Shown piece by piece: positions 63,870-64,000 of a stretch of DNA of 64,000 nucleotides; the stretch's first letter is position 1; every line of letters begins with the position of its first letter. The position numbers were made by a program, and so were the translations under genes. A model generated the notes under the pieces. That model had not been told where the DNA came from. It was given only the letters and a program-made list of their open reading frames with translations, and did not search any database. This DNA comes from Oopsacas minuta (taxonomy: Eukaryota; Porifera; Hexactinellida; Lyssacinosida; Leucopsacidae). The stretch covers positions 539,841 through 603,840 of the forward strand of contig JAKMXF010000044.1 of the NCBI GenBank assembly GCA_024704765.1, written 5' to 3'.

Positions 63870-64000
63870 CAGCTGATGAAATTTTCATCTGAATAGCCAG
63901 TGTCTCTTCTCCATCCCAATTTGTAACATAGAACTTGTACAATCCTTCATCATATTGATAGAAAATTAGAAAAGTGATAGAGTTTTGTGTGACACTAGTG
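63870..64000 (-). CDS. Ig-like domain exon, partial, same receptor gene
   Basis: Minus-strand translation from the window edge reads an Ig-domain end: ITFLIFYQYDEGLYKFYVTN, WDGEETLAIQMKISS. D-x-G-x-Y and the following G strand are the I-set pattern. The usual second Cys after Y is Phe here, so the canonical disulphide is missing. A GT donor (GGTTCG) ends the exon at 63870. The phase does not match the exon at 61692-62540 directly, so an intermediate exon or a different splice site is expected. Confidence 0.55.

Overview
This is a eukaryotic, AT-rich nuclear window. Several genes point to an animal. A GPI-anchored glypican with acidic Ser-Gly sites and an ETS-domain transcription factor are animal-type genes. 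They sit beside conserved eukaryotic or opisthokont genes (PSMA7, COG6, CEP43, TP53RK, DDX23, NADK, NUDCD3, RALBP1, SPOUT1, FRG1, GPKOW). Genes are compact and close together, and many have a single exon. A papain-fold protein whose catalytic Cys is Ser, the hallmark of sponge silicateins, together with the compact intron-poor layout makes an early-branching animal such as a sponge my best guess. That placement is inference only.

Layout. 1-0.5 kb: end of a Merlin/IS1595-type transposase. 3.4-8 kb: an unrecognised eight-pass membrane protein, then GPKOW. 9.7-13.7 kb: a tight same-strand run of PSMA7, COG6 and CEP43. 14.7-18.3 kb: a broken MULE transposase, a RING/TRAF-zinc-finger/NZF protein and a dead mariner. 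18.5-27.2 kb: TP53RK and six-exon DDX23, whose 3.7-kb fourth intron holds an antisense calumenin-like gene and a palindromic MULE fragment. 27.7-35.1 kb: four-exon NADK. Its introns hold two related small single-exon genes and, antisense, the Cys-to-Ser papain-fold gene. 36.5-39.6 kb: NUDCD3 and a three-exon ETS factor. 42.3-46 kb: a multi-exon glypican. 46.6-55.7 kb: SPOUT1, a TRAF-zinc-finger protein, RALBP1 and an unrecognised 535-residue protein. 57.2-58 kb: FRG1. 58.2-61.6 kb: a 3.3-kb element with ~330-bp inverted termini and an internal FLYWCH palindrome. The right edge is the 3' end of a membrane receptor with FN3-like and Ig-like segments that runs off the window.

The genes are mostly housekeeping: splicing (DDX23, GPKOW, FRG1), protein turnover (PSMA7), Golgi tethering (COG6), centriole/cilium (CEP43), tRNA modification (TP53RK), NADP supply (NADK) and Ral/Rho signalling (RALBP1). 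Nothing suggests they form an operon-like system. Mobile DNA is dense and varied: Merlin, mariner, MULE, Helitron-like repeats, pogo/Tigger-like MITEs and fold-back elements. Much of the intron sequence consists of TIR-bearing MITEs.

Most notable: (a) two MULE-derived long palindromes covering different transposase domains, a layout like natural hairpin silencers; (b) a pair of nested small genes sharing a C-terminal REFTGNWD motif with synonymous divergence; (c) a RING-TRAF-coiled coil-NZF protein; (d) the nested Ser-for-Cys papain-fold gene; (e) MITEs filling introns. Exon boundaries were derived by hand from GT-AG sites, reading phase and family conservation. Unannotated stretches were read by eye for repeats, and no systematic tRNA or ncRNA search was possible.
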